From an uncultured bacterium (GTDB lineage Bacteria > Cyanobacteriota > Vampirovibrionia > Gastranaerophilales > Gastranaerophilaceae), in NCBI GenBank assembly GCA_900551965.1, contig URYF01000007.1:1-42138 (forward strand): DNA of 42,138 nucleotides, read 5' to 3'. The notes beneath the pieces are model-generated. The model did not search any database, was not told the DNA's origin, and was given only the letters and a program-made list of their open reading frames with translations. This document shows positions 15,227-23,287 of this stretch, in pieces. The first letter of the stretch is position 1. Every line of letters starts with the position of its first letter. The translations under genes and the position numbers were made by a program.

Positions 15227-16477
15227 ATGAGTAAAAGAAGAGTTGTAATTACAGGGCTTGGTGCTGTTACACCTTTTGGTGTCGGCGTAGATAAGTTTTG
15301 GGAAAGCCTGAAAGCCGGTAAAAGCGGTATTTCAACATCTGAATTAATTGATGTTGATAAACATGTTGTTAAAATTTCTGGTGAAGTGAAAAATTTCAAC
15401 CCTGACGATTATATGGATGCTAAAAAAGCTAAAAAAATGGATAGATTTATCCAATTTGCAATGGTTGCAGCCGATGAAGCAATTAAAGATTCTAAGTTGG
15501 ACGAAATGCAAGATTTAGATCCATATAGAGTTGGAGTTATTGTAAGTTCTGCTGCCGGCGGTTTTAAAACATTTGAAGAAAACCATTTAAGAATCATTGA
15601 AAAAGGACCGAACAAATGTTCTCCTTTCACAGTTCCAATGATGATTGTAAACATGCCTTCCGGTAATATTTCTATGAAATACGGTTTCAAAGGTATAAAT
15701 AAAGTTGTAGTTTCAGCTTGTGCAACAGGCTCACACTCAATTGGCGATGCATTCAGATCAATTCAATGGGGTGACGCTGACGTTATGGTTGCCGGCGGTG
15801 CAGAAGCTACTATTTGTGACGTTGGTGTTGGTGCATTCTCAGCTGCAAGAACCCTGTCTAAACGTAATGATGAGCCTCAAAGAGCTTCTCGTCCTTATGA
15901 CAAAGACAGAGACGGTTTTGTAATGTCAGAAGGTGCCGGTGTTCTTATTTTAGAAGAATATGAACATGCTAAAAAACGTGGTGCAAAAATTTATGCAGAA
16001 ATCGTAGGTTACGGTCAAACAGCTGATGCTTATGACGTTGTTGCTCCGGCTCCGGATGGTGCAGGTGCAATAAAAGCTATGGAATTTGCATTAAAAGATT
16101 CCGGCTTGAAACCTGCTGAAATTCAGTATGTAAATACCCATGGTACAAGTACCGGTTTGGGTGATAAAGCTGAATCTCATGCTGTTGCTAAAGTTTTTGG
16201 AGACAAAGCAGAAAATTCAGAATTATATGTAACTTCAACAAAAAGTATGCACGGTCACATGCTTGGTGCTACAGGTGCTGCAGAAGCTATTGTTTGTATT
16301 AAAGCAATTAATGACAATGTTGTACCTCCTACAATCAATCTTGATAATCAAGATGAAGAAGTTGCTAACTTGAATTATGCGCCGTATAAAGCGGTTAACA
16401 AAGAAATTCATGCAGCACTTTCAAATTCATTTGGATTTGGCGGTCAAAACGCTTCTTTGGTATTTAAAGAAGTTTAG
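15227..16477 (+). CDS. fabF: Beta-ketoacyl-ACP synthase II
   Basis: FabF is the elongating condensing enzyme. The 416-residue thiolase-fold protein has nucleophile Cys165 in 'VVSACATGSHSIGDAF', the two catalytic histidines in 'NTHGTSTGLGDKAE' and 'KSMHGHMLGATGAAEA', and 'SNSFGFGGQNASL' near the end. The start has AAAGGAAAAAGG upstream. It is last in the cluster, followed by a terminator. No fabZ, fabI or fabK is present in this stretch. Confidence 0.95.
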   Translation: MSKRRVVITGLGAVTPFGVGVDKFWESLKAGKSGISTSELIDVDKHVVKISGEVKNFNPDDYMDAKKAKKMDRFIQFAMVAADEAIKDSKLDEMQDLDPYRVGVIVSSAAGGFKTFEENHLRIIEKGPNKCSPFTVPMMIVNMPSGNISMKYGFKGINKVVVSACATGSHSIGDAFRSIQWGDADVMVAGGAEATICDVGVGAFSAARTLSKRNDEPQRASRPYDKDRDGFVMSEGAGVLILEEYEHAKKRGAKIYAEIVGYGQTADAYDVVAPAPDGAGAIKAMEFALKDSGLKPAEIQYVNTHGTSTGLGDKAESHAVAKVFGDKAENSELYVTSTKSMHGHMLGATGAAEAIVCIKAINDNVVPPTINLDNQDEEVANLNYAPYKAVNKEIHAALSNSFGFGGQNASLVFKEV

Positions 16478-16503
16478 TAAACTGATTGATAATATTTGAT
16501 AGA

Positions 16504-16535
16504 AATAGCAGGGCAATAAAGCTCTGCTATTTTAT
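16504..16535 (+). terminator. Terminator of the fab cluster
   Basis: AATAGCAGGGC (16504-16514) pairs with GCTCTGCTATT (16521-16531), with one mismatch, and is followed by TTATATTTA. It lies 27 bases after the fabF stop. Confidence 0.7.
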
Positions 16536-16632
16536 ATTTAGCATTACCGGCAGAGGAATTTATGAACAAATTTTAATTATTTTCGTTATATAAATAAGAA
16601 TGTGCTGGAATGATTAAATGAGGTGTGTTGGA

Positions 16633-17931
16633 ATGAAAAAGATTTTGCTGGGTTTAACCATTATTTGTTTATTTAATGTAAATGCTTACGCTGCGCAAGG
16701 TTATGTATTTACGGCAAATTCCGTGCGCACAATATATTCTGACAGCCTTCAAACAAAAAATATTCCCTACGGCAATTACCTCAAATATTACAATTTGAGT
16801 ACCGAAAAGATAGATGCCGATTTTATAAATTTATCTAAAGAGGAAGAAAACAGGTTTCTGAAAACTCTTACTAAAGAGGAAAAAGAAGATTATAAATATG
16901 TAAAAAAAATCCAAAAAATTATCGCAAAAGGTGATTGGAATAAAGTTTTTACAAAATATCCGAACTTTTTCCCCGCATACTTACAATATTATGACAAAAA
17001 CTATACGAAAGGCAACTACAATGAAGCTTTGCGCATATTAAACAAGATTAAATCCATGGATAGAAACAATCAGGTTTTCAAACCGGAAATTGTCAACCAT
17101 TCATTCGGATTCTTATATTTTGTAACCGGTCAATATACAATGGCTCTAAATTATTTCAAGATGTACGAAAATCCCGGAGATGATTTCATCAACTCTTCTA
17201 TTGCAAACTGCTACTATGCGCTTGGGAATTATACAACTGCAATTACTTACGCCCAAAAACTTAAACAACCTCAATATAAGGATAAAGAACTTTTATATTC
17301 TTCATACAAAAAGTTAAAAAATTACACAGCAGCTAATAAATATGCATACGAATTGCTAAACGAAAATTACTGCTACGAAAATTTGATGAAAGTTCAGGCA
17401 ACAACTGAAAACAGTAATACAAAACTTTCATATTCATATAAAGCAAGAACAGCAGCACGTGATGATAAGCAAATTCATGAAGCAAATAAAGTTATTGCAG
17501 AAATAGAGCAAAAAAAACTTGATAAAAATATATCAAAACTGACACATTTTGTAAAAATACCAAAATGGTCAGAATTTAGAAACCAAATTCCTGAGAATGT
17601 TCCGGAATCTGAAATCAGCGCAAAACAAGATGAATTTTTTAGAACAGCAAATTCATATTTGTCAAAATATAGCAATCAACAATTAACAAATGCTCTAAAT
17701 TCACTAAATCAGGATTATAATACTTATGTTCAAAATAAAAAGAACGAATATTATCAAGAACAACAATTAAAAGCACAAAAAGCACTTGTAGAAGAGCAGC
17801 AGCGCAATAATATGCTGCAGCAGCAAATGATTTATGAACAGCAAGTCAGAAACTATCTTGAGCGCCAACATTATTACTATATGTCTCGTCCGTATTATTA
17901 TATGCGTCCAAGATATTACGGCTGGTATTAA
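16633..17931 (+). CDS. Secreted TPR-like repeat protein
   Basis: This 432-residue protein starts with a signal peptide (MKKILLGLTIICLFNVNAYA, cleavage before AQG). The middle (about 120-290) has degenerate tetratricopeptide-type helix pairs rich in Tyr and Asn ('YTKGNYNEALRILNKI', 'FVTGQYTMALNYFKMY', 'YALGNYTTAITYAQKL'). A coiled-coil Gln/Glu region (about 350-415) follows, then a short Tyr/Arg-rich tail ('YYYMRPRYYGWY'). I start at 16633 because GAGGTG is 7 bases upstream; the in-frame ATG at 16618 would place that site inside the gene. It is probably a periplasmic or surface scaffold. No enzyme motif is visible. Confidence 0.75.
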   Translation: MKKILLGLTIICLFNVNAYAAQGYVFTANSVRTIYSDSLQTKNIPYGNYLKYYNLSTEKIDADFINLSKEEENRFLKTLTKEEKEDYKYVKKIQKIIAKGDWNKVFTKYPNFFPAYLQYYDKNYTKGNYNEALRILNKIKSMDRNNQVFKPEIVNHSFGFLYFVTGQYTMALNYFKMYENPGDDFINSSIANCYYALGNYTTAITYAQKLKQPQYKDKELLYSSYKKLKNYTAANKYAYELLNENYCYENLMKVQATTENSNTKLSYSYKARTAARDDKQIHEANKVIAEIEQKKLDKNISKLTHFVKIPKWSEFRNQIPENVPESEISAKQDEFFRTANSYLSKYSNQQLTNALNSLNQDYNTYVQNKKNEYYQEQQLKAQKALVEEQQRNNMLQQQMIYEQQVRNYLERQHYYYMSRPYYYMRPRYYGWY

Positions 17932-17976
17932 CTTTCAATAATAGCAAAATTTTTTATTTTTTGATTTAATACAAAT

Positions 17977-18294
17977 ATGAATTTAATTGATGCAACAGCG
18001 TTTAAGCAAAATATGTTTGTATTAACAAACTGGGTTGATTCCACACCGGTTCCGCAGGTTATAGATACTGTTACATACGATCTGTATGAAAGCAATAACC
18101 CTTTTAGAAGAACATTTGCAAAAAAGGATATTAATAACCGCGCACTGCGTATGGCTGCAAATACAACAGCAGGAGTCAGTGCGGAAGTTTTTTCAGTATT
18201 TACAAACCCTTATTATTTAAGCCACAAAGTTACACATGTGCCTGTTGCATATAAAAATGTAGTAGATGTATATAAAAAATATTCGGCAAATTAA
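17977..18294 (+). CDS. Small protein of unknown function
   Basis: This 105-residue protein begins MNLIDATAFKQNMFVL and ends YKKYSAN, with a Pro/Asp-rich N-terminal third and an Ala/Val-rich middle. It has no signal peptide, membrane span or recognised motif. No ribosome-binding site precedes ATG 17977, so translation may be leaderless-like or weak. It ends 33 bases before tRNA-Leu. The coding look (composition, uninterrupted frame) is fair but not decisive. Confidence 0.55.
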   Translation: MNLIDATAFKQNMFVLTNWVDSTPVPQVIDTVTYDLYESNNPFRRTFAKKDINNRALRMAANTTAGVSAEVFSVFTNPYYLSHKVTHVPVAYKNVVDVYKKYSAN

Positions 18295-18305
18295 TTTGGT
18301 TGTGA

Positions 18306-18311
18306 TATAAT
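18306..18311 (+). promoter_or_regulatory. -10 box of tRNA-Leu
   Basis: A perfect TATAAT lies 16 bases before the mature tRNA 5' end. The -35 region (around TTCGGC) is weak. Confidence 0.45.
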
Positions 18312-18327
18312 TGTTCTGTTGATATCT

Positions 18328-18411
18328 GTCGGCGTGATGGAATGGTAGACATGCACGCTTGAGGGGCGTGTGGGGAGACCCGTGCGAGTTCAACTCTCGC
18401 CGTCGACACCA
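18328..18411 (+). tRNA. tRNA-Leu (anticodon GAG), CCA encoded
   Basis: The acceptor strands GTCGGCG (18328-18334) and CGTCGAC (18401-18407) pair fully, with one G-T. The anticodon arm is CACGC-TTGAGGG-GCGTG with anticodon GAG. A long class II variable arm (GGG-GAGA-CCC) and a T-arm GCGAG-TTCAACT-CTCGC follow. The 3' CCA is encoded at 18409-18411. It reads Leu codons CUC/CUU. Confidence 0.95.
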
Positions 18412-18436
18412 TTTTAATTATTGAATATGTTAAATT

Positions 18437-18530
18437 TTCTAGGGTTCCGCAATATTTGATTGGTCTGGACCAAGAGAAAATGCTTTTGAATATCAAAAGT
18501 ACACGGAAGGATAAAAACCAGGGAGAAAAT
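18437..18530 (+). promoter_or_regulatory. Guanidine-I (ykkC) riboswitch
   Basis: The ykkC/guanidine-I core elements occur in order: 'TTCTAGGGTTCCG' (18437-18449), 'GGTCTGGACCAAGAGA' near 18462-18477, 'ACACGG' (18501-18506), and 'GGATAAAAACCAGGGAGA' (18509-18526). An AT-rich hairpin lies between the second and third elements (CTTTTGAATATCAAAAG, 18483-18499). This class senses guanidine and switches expression on. The downstream gene is a guanidinium exporter of the SMR family, the classic target. Confidence 0.93.
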
Positions 18531-18557
18531 CTTAAAAGATTTCGTTCTGGTTTTTTT
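18513..18557 (+). terminator. Riboswitch expression platform (intrinsic terminator)
   Basis: AAAAACCAG (18513-18521) pairs with CTGGTTTTT (18547-18555), followed by TT. The left arm overlaps the last conserved block of the riboswitch, so ligand-bound folding would sequester it and prevent termination. Confidence 0.8.
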
Positions 18558-18572
18558 ATGAAAGGAAATAAT

Positions 18573-18890
18573 ATGCAGTGGATTTATTTATTTGTAGCAG
18601 GATTATTTGAAATTTCTTGGGCAGTTGGATTAAAGTTTTCTGAAGGTTTTACCCAGCTTGTTCCGTCAGTTTTAACTGTACTTGGAATGATATTAAGTTT
18701 TTATTTTTTAGCATTATCTTTAAAACAGTTACCATTGGGGACGGCTTATGCTATATGGACCGGAATTGGTACAATAGGAACTGTTATATTTGGAATATTG
18801 ATATTTAAAGAACCAACTACCTTTTTAAAATTTATATGTATATTATTAATTTTATCCGGAGTAGTGGGATTAAAAATTCTAACTCATTAG
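18573..18890 (+). CDS. gdx: SMR-family guanidinium exporter (Gdx/SugE)
   Basis: This 105-residue protein has four transmembrane helices. Glu13 in 'AGLFEISWAVGLKFSEGF' is the essential substrate/proton-binding residue, and the Trp-Ala-Val-Gly-Leu-Lys context is typical of the Gdx (SugE) branch rather than EmrE. 'LPLGTAYAIWTGIGTIGTVIFGI' is the conserved third-helix motif. Gdx exchanges guanidinium for protons as an antiparallel dimer in the inner membrane. I start at 18573, with AAAGGAAA upstream; the longer frame from 18456 is the riboswitch. Regulation by the guanidine-I riboswitch supports substrate assignment. Confidence 0.93.
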   Translation: MQWIYLFVAGLFEISWAVGLKFSEGFTQLVPSVLTVLGMILSFYFLALSLKQLPLGTAYAIWTGIGTIGTVIFGILIFKEPTTFLKFICILLILSGVVGLKILTH

Positions 18891-18926
18891 TTGGCAGGAA
18901 AAACTACAATCTACTCTACACTACGA

Positions 18927-19358
18927 ACTTGGCAATTGCTCCTTCTTTTGGTGTGGGAAGAGAACAATTATTTTATCTTCAATACAAACCGCATATTATA
19001 ATACTTATGAGCAGTTCTTGTATGTAGATAGGTTTTATAGTGAGTCCTTCCCCTACTTGGGGAAGGCTGGGATGGGGATTGTCCCGCAGGGGTTTAATCA
19101 CAGAAGTCTTTCAATATTTCTTTATAAACTCCTTTAATAATGTTCTCAACATAAAATTTCAAAATCTGATTACTTTTTTTAAGGTTTCTTGCTTTTTATT
19201 TGTTGTTCATATTCTTATTTTAACATAAATCAGTCCCCACCCTTACCCTCCCCAAGCAGGGGAGGGAATAGAATTCTTTCATATTGTAATACTCCTCTAA
19301 GTATTTTAAGAGGCAAATAAACTTGGCAATTGCTTCTTCCCCGAGCGGGGAGGGAACA
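18927..19358. repeat. Cluster of GC-rich interspersed repeat units
   Basis: ACTTGGCAATTGCT recurs exactly at 18927-18940 and 19321-19334. Each copy is followed by a CTTC-rich, G-rich palindromic tail. A 34-nt unit at 19044-19077 (starting TCCTTCCCCTACTTGGGGAA) recurs inverted at about 19233-19266 with roughly 80% identity by eye. A shorter palindrome, CCCCGAGCGGGG, lies at 19339-19350. Such G/C-block palindromes in an AT-rich gap resemble non-autonomous mobile or REP-like elements. Short frames in this stretch are translations of the repeats, so 18891-19373 holds no credible gene. Confidence 0.65.
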
Positions 19359-19373
19359 AATAAATAATCTAAT

Positions 19374-19787
19374 TTATTTTCCAAAAAACTTAAAAATCCA
19401 CGAAACAAATATCATACAAAGGATATAAAGCGGTATCAGGTTTAAAAATAGCCCTGTAGTAAATAAGATTGAATAACCTTTTTCATGATTTTCAAAAATT
19501 CTAAAGCCGTATTCTTCTTTTTCTACATAATATTTATTTTCAAAAAACGAACCTATCAACAATGCGGCAATTATAAGCAGCTGACCTTTGTAAAATCCGA
19601 TATAAGGTATTATTATATGCTTTGTAATATAATCATAAAAATACCCATCAATATCGGTACGCATATTCAAGCCTGATGCAGCAAGTGAATACATTATAAT
19701 AAAAGATATTGTAATAACCGAACTTAAATAACCTATGGCTGAAATAATATTCCAGGAGAGGTATTTTTTAAATTTTGAAATCTTCAT
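19374..19787 (-). CDS. Integral membrane protein, unknown
   Basis: This 137-residue protein has about three transmembrane segments (near residues 13-35, 68-82 and 108-132) and charged loops. It has no recognised family. It starts 12 bases after the stop of the DUF3137 gene on the same strand, with no clear ribosome-binding site, so it is probably translated from the same message. Pairing of two membrane proteins after flgC suggests a joint function, but nothing visible identifies it. Confidence 0.55.
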   Translation of the reverse strand: MKISKFKKYLSWNIISAIGYLSSVITISFIIMYSLAASGLNMRTDIDGYFYDYITKHIIIPYIGFYKGQLLIIAALLIGSFFENKYYVEKEEYGFRIFENHEKGYSILFTTGLFLNLIPLYILCMIFVSWIFKFFGK

Positions 19788-19799
19788 ATTTCAAGAATA

Positions 19800-20786
19800 C
19801 TACAGTTTTGTACGGCTTGCAAGATTAAGTACATCAATAAATGACAACACTGATGCAAATTCTTCAAATAACGATTTGTATTGGCGCGTATCATCAACTC
19901 GACCAAACAGGTGATTCATTTCAAATAAATCACGCTTTGTAGAAAGCATTATTAACAAATTTTCTCCATAAACAGAACAGCACATATTATTTATCTTAAA
20001 ACTTGTTTGAATTTGCATAAATCTATCCAGAAATGCAGTATTTAGCAGGTATCTGGCTTCAATTTGACCCGATGCACCCATTACACTTTTTTCTGCATAT
20101 ACATTATATTTTTTTGCAAATTTATTATACTCAAGTTCAACTTTTTCATAATTTGCAGGAGCTTTTTTTCTTGAACTTTTTGAAACAATTAAAACACGAG
20201 TTTTAATTTCTTTATTCATTTTAAAATGCATAGCAACACCATTAAAAACAGGTGCATATCGTTTTCCGTTTTTAGTTTCATATTCATATCCAAAATCAAC
20301 TTCGTTAATTTTAAATTCTACATCTTGAAATACTCCGCAGAAACTATCATCATCGTGTCGTATTTGAATATGATCTTCGCGATACAACATACTGTTACGA
20401 AATACATCAGTTGGAATTGCAACACAGGAATTATTATATGTTATATCTTTATTAAAAACCCTCAAAAGGTCTTTAAATAGAGTCTTTTTTATTATACCTT
20501 GATATTCTTTATTTGTATGGATAATATTTCCTATAATGGCACCAATAAAAAGAATTACCGCCGCCCAGCAGTGAAAAGTCAAATCATAATCATGTTCATT
20601 TTTCGCAGGCAAAAAGCCAAGTAAAGATATCCCTATATAGCCGAGAATAGCACCTAAACTATATAAACTTTTGCGTTTTGATATTTGTGCTTCTTTCCAT
20701 ATATAAAGTTTTTCCTGCATAAGCTGCGCAAATTTTATCGCAAAATCGTTTTGATATTTCAGCATACTATTTTTGAGATTAGACAT
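19800..20786 (-). CDS. DUF3137 membrane protein
   Basis: This 328-residue protein has two adjacent membrane helices (about 44-62 and 70-88) after a helical N-terminus, then a soluble domain. The soluble part has the DUF3137 pattern: 'DVFRNSMLYREDHIQIRHDD..FCGVFQDVEFKINEV', 'FNGVAMHFKMNKEIKTRVLIV', 'VYAEKSVMGASGQIEARYLL', and a basic/hydrophobic C-terminus. The family's role is not established. It begins 30 bases after flgC on the same strand, so it may be co-expressed with the flagellar rod genes. Confidence 0.75.
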   Translation of the reverse strand: MSNLKNSMLKYQNDFAIKFAQLMQEKLYIWKEAQISKRKSLYSLGAILGYIGISLLGFLPAKNEHDYDLTFHCWAAVILFIGAIIGNIIHTNKEYQGIIKKTLFKDLLRVFNKDITYNNSCVAIPTDVFRNSMLYREDHIQIRHDDDSFCGVFQDVEFKINEVDFGYEYETKNGKRYAPVFNGVAMHFKMNKEIKTRVLIVSKSSRKKAPANYEKVELEYNKFAKKYNVYAEKSVMGASGQIEARYLLNTAFLDRFMQIQTSFKINNMCCSVYGENLLIMLSTKRDLFEMNHLFGRVDDTRQYKSLFEEFASVLSFIDVLNLASRTKL

Positions 20787-20816
20787 ATTCTTACTTACTC
20801 ACTCACATATATTTTA

Positions 20817-21260
20817 TTATTTACCGATTTCCAAAGCCCTTTGAGCCATAGTTTTGGAAATATTTACCAACGCAAGGTTGGCTTCGTAGGCTCTTTGAGC
20901 AACAAGCGCATCCGCAATATCAACCATAGCATTTACATTAGATGCTCTTATATAACCGTCAGCATCTGCATCCGGGTGACCCGGTTTGTAGATTTTATGC
21001 CCGAGTGTCGGATCTTCTACGACACCTGAAAAATTAACCCCGCCTTGAAGATACGGAAGTGTCCCGACTCCAAAAACATCTTCTTTCATATTGTTCATAA
21101 GCCCTTGAAATGAAACATCATCAACTGCGGTTAATACAGGAATTTTTCTTACATAATTCGGAGTATCAAGGTTAGCGATGTTTTTTGCGTGGATATCTAT
21201 TCGCTTTCCATGAACTTGAAGTGCTTTTGCACCCATATCTATTGATTCCATTATACCCAT
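20817..21260 (-). CDS. flgC: Flagellar proximal rod protein FlgC
   Basis: This 147-residue rod protein starts with the rod/hook N-terminal helix ('SIDMGAKALQVHGKRIDIHAKNIANLDTPNYVRK', family 'aaNiANa.TpgY'). It has the FlgC-specific 'KPGHPDADADGYI..SNVN' segment and the C-terminal helix 'ALVAQRAYEANLALVNISKTM'. FlgC forms part of the periplasmic rod of the flagellum. It starts 19 bases after flgB. Confidence 0.95.
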   Translation of the reverse strand: MGIMESIDMGAKALQVHGKRIDIHAKNIANLDTPNYVRKIPVLTAVDDVSFQGLMNNMKEDVFGVGTLPYLQGGVNFSGVVEDPTLGHKIYKPGHPDADADGYIRASNVNAMVDIADALVAQRAYEANLALVNISKTMAQRALEIGK

Positions 21261-21279
21261 TTTAAATCACCTGCCTTAA

Positions 21280-21627
21280 TTATTTACCGACATTTATTAC
21301 GGTTTTCATTTCTGTAACAATATTAGTCATTCTTCTTGTTGCCATAGAATAAAGAATTGAATTTTCCTGCATTTGCAAAAGTTCATTAGCCGCATTAACA
21401 GGTTCTTCGCTTCTATCCATTGCAATAGCTGAAGGTCCGAGTTTTTCTGATAATTGTGTTTCTAACGGGCTGTTCATATTGCTTAAATATTGCCCAAAAT
21501 CAATATCTTGTCTTATATATCCTGGTGTATCAACGTTCGCGATATTAGACCCCAAAGCCCTTTGTCTTTGAGATATCAAATCCATCATAAGGCTAACTTT
21601 GCCCATACTGTCTAATGATGTGTACAT
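21280..21627 (-). CDS. flgB: Flagellar proximal rod protein FlgB
   Basis: This 115-residue protein has the N-terminal motif 'ISQRQRALGSNIANVDTPGYIRQDIDF' and a C-terminal helix 'LLQMQENSILYSMATRRMTNIVTEMKTVI'. FlgB is the most proximal rod subunit, exported by the flagellar type III apparatus. The order flgB-flgC is standard. Confidence 0.93.
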   Translation of the reverse strand: MYTSLDSMGKVSLMMDLISQRQRALGSNIANVDTPGYIRQDIDFGQYLSNMNSPLETQLSEKLGPSAIAMDRSEEPVNAANELLQMQENSILYSMATRRMTNIVTEMKTVINVGK

Positions 21628-21652
21628 AGCTTTTACACCTTTCGTTTAATTA

Positions 21653-22369
21653 TTAAGCTTCTCTTATATTGATAGCTTTGTTGTACATTGTATCTGCAAG
21701 CTTAATCATCTGCATACTTGCAAGCATAGAAGCATTCAGCCTTAGCAAATCTGTTGCTGAACGATAAATACTAACATTTGAAGCCTCAAGATTGTTTTGT
21801 TTAATACAATCGTGATTTTTCACAAGTCTTGCTTCGCCGGCATCATCGGTTGGTTTCAAACGGTTCATATCAGCAGACTCCATGCCGGCAGGATTATCAA
21901 ATCTGACAAGCGGAATTGTTCCGACTTTCTTTGCTTTATCACCGCGAGAATCGTAGGCTAAAACATCACCATTTTTCTTGATTTCAAATTTAAAGCAATT
22001 TGTCGGAATCTGAATCCCTTCACCGACAATCCACCCGTCACGTGTTGTAAGATAACCGTCTTTACCCTGTCTAAAAGCCCCGTCACGAGTATATTGAACT
22101 TCCCCTGATGGAGAAACTACAGGAATATATCCGGCACCATCGATTGCAACATCGTAAGGATTGCTGGTTACTCTTATTGAGCCTTGAGTATAGTTAGTTC
22201 TGACAGAACCTGTAAGATAACCGTCTTCTCTTAATATTTGCTCAAACGTTACATCTTTATAACCTGTTGTTTGAAAGTTTGCAAGGTTATTAGCAATTTG
22301 TCCGAATTTATCAAATTGAACAAGTGCGTTGTTTGTACCTTTTGAAATTATTCCTTGTAAGTTATACAT
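21653..22369 (-). CDS. Flagellar rod/hook-basal body protein, FlgG-like
   Basis: This 238-residue protein has the N-terminal rod motif 'FDKFGQIANNLANFQTTGYKDVTFEQ', the beta-rich core ('PYDVAIDGAGYIPVVSPSGEVQYTRDGAFRQGKDGYLTTRDGWIV') and the C-terminal 'NNLEASNVSIYRSATDLLRLNASMLASMQMIKLADTMYNKA', all family features of FlgF/FlgG. 'LEASNVS' points to FlgG (distal rod), though FlgF cannot be excluded. It lies between the more divergent paralogue upstream and flgB downstream. Confidence 0.85.
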   Translation of the reverse strand: MYNLQGIISKGTNNALVQFDKFGQIANNLANFQTTGYKDVTFEQILREDGYLTGSVRTNYTQGSIRVTSNPYDVAIDGAGYIPVVSPSGEVQYTRDGAFRQGKDGYLTTRDGWIVGEGIQIPTNCFKFEIKKNGDVLAYDSRGDKAKKVGTIPLVRFDNPAGMESADMNRLKPTDDAGEARLVKNHDCIKQNNLEASNVSIYRSATDLLRLNASMLASMQMIKLADTMYNKAINIREA

Positions 22370-22390
22370 TTATAAAGCCTCTATTTTTTA

Positions 22391-23083
22391 CTACTGACTT
22401 AATTGTGAGATTGTTTTGCCAAGAACAGAATTTTGAAGCATAAACATCTGTCTGTTTGCATCAAAATTTTTAATAACCGGCATCATTGACAGAAACTCTT
22501 GCTGCAAAGCTACGTTTGAGTATTCGTTATAACCCTGTTTCAAATTCGGATCCATAACAACCATACCGCTGCTATCTACTACCCCGATTTGTCCGATTAA
22601 GGTTAGCTTGTTTGTATCCGGGTGAAACATTGAGATTTTACCGGATTTGTCAATACGAATTTGTTTAAGATCTTGCGGAATGAACGGGAATTTTATCGGA
22701 GTTCCAGAAGTTGACAAAACTTGTGAATTTTCAAGAGTTAATAATGTTCCGTCTTTACCTATTTGAAAACGACCGTCGCGCGTAAGTTTGATACCGTTTT
22801 CATTTTGAGTTTGGAAATAACCTTTATTTGCAATTGCAATATCCAAAGGTTTGTCAGAAACCGCAATACGTCCAACTTTATCGTCACGTGTCGTTGATAG
22901 GGCATGAACACCTAAATATTCTGCAAATGAAGAAACAACAGCCTCTTTACGCTGATAGCCAACCTTATCAAAGCCGCCTATGTTTTCATTGCTTATTCCG
23001 ATAATTTCACTGTCAAGGTGCATTGCCCGGATTGAAGCTGTTAATCCGCTGGTATCATATTGGATTCCGCCGTTTATTCTCAT
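22391..23083 (-). CDS. Divergent FlgF-like basal-body rod protein
   Basis: This 230-residue protein is first in the flagellar run, with an AGAAGGTAG site before the ATG. The core 'DKPLDIAIANKGYFQTQNENGIKLTRDGRFQIGKDGTLLTLENSQVL' is plainly FlgF/FlgG. The N-terminal motif is altered: 'GISNENIGGFDKVGYQRKE' instead of 'aNNlANanTtGYK'. The C-terminus ends early ('MFMLQNSVLGKTISQLSQ') with a weak heptad helix. It is probably a proximal-rod FlgF equivalent. Confidence 0.78.
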   Translation of the reverse strand: MRINGGIQYDTSGLTASIRAMHLDSEIIGISNENIGGFDKVGYQRKEAVVSSFAEYLGVHALSTTRDDKVGRIAVSDKPLDIAIANKGYFQTQNENGIKLTRDGRFQIGKDGTLLTLENSQVLSTSGTPIKFPFIPQDLKQIRIDKSGKISMFHPDTNKLTLIGQIGVVDSSGMVVMDPNLKQGYNEYSNVALQQEFLSMMPVIKNFDANRQMFMLQNSVLGKTISQLSQ

Positions 23084-23157
23084 AGTTATACTACCTTCTT
23101 ATACTTATATTATTAATATTGTCGAACATTTAGAGATTTTCCTCAATATTTTTGAAA

Positions 23158-23177
23158 AAAATCATATAAATAGAGGA
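23158..23177. repeat. 20-nt sequence repeated at 3264-3283
   Basis: AAAATCATATAAATAGAGGA occurs exactly here and at 3264-3283. The first copy is 66 bases before the Cys-motif gene; this one lies in the gap between the leftward flagellar run and the rightward pilin genes. It contains a TATAAA box and an AGAGGA purine block, so it could be a shared promoter/leader element. The rest of 23084-23429 holds the palindrome at 23288-23332 and no credible gene. Confidence 0.5.
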
Positions 23178-23287
23178 CATTTTGCATGGTTATAATGATT
23201 ATTTTAAAAAAGTCAATTCCGGATAAATATCAAATAATAATACGATTTTGAAACTCTTTGCTTATACTTAGAATAACTACTTATTTG

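Noticed and set aside
18456..18572. N-terminal extension of the SMR exporter
   Set aside because: It is the translation of the guanidine-I riboswitch and its terminator; the exporter family starts at the Met at 18573.
19220..19408. Minus-strand 62-residue frame
   Set aside because: It is a translation of the GC-rich palindromic repeats and has no ribosome-binding site.
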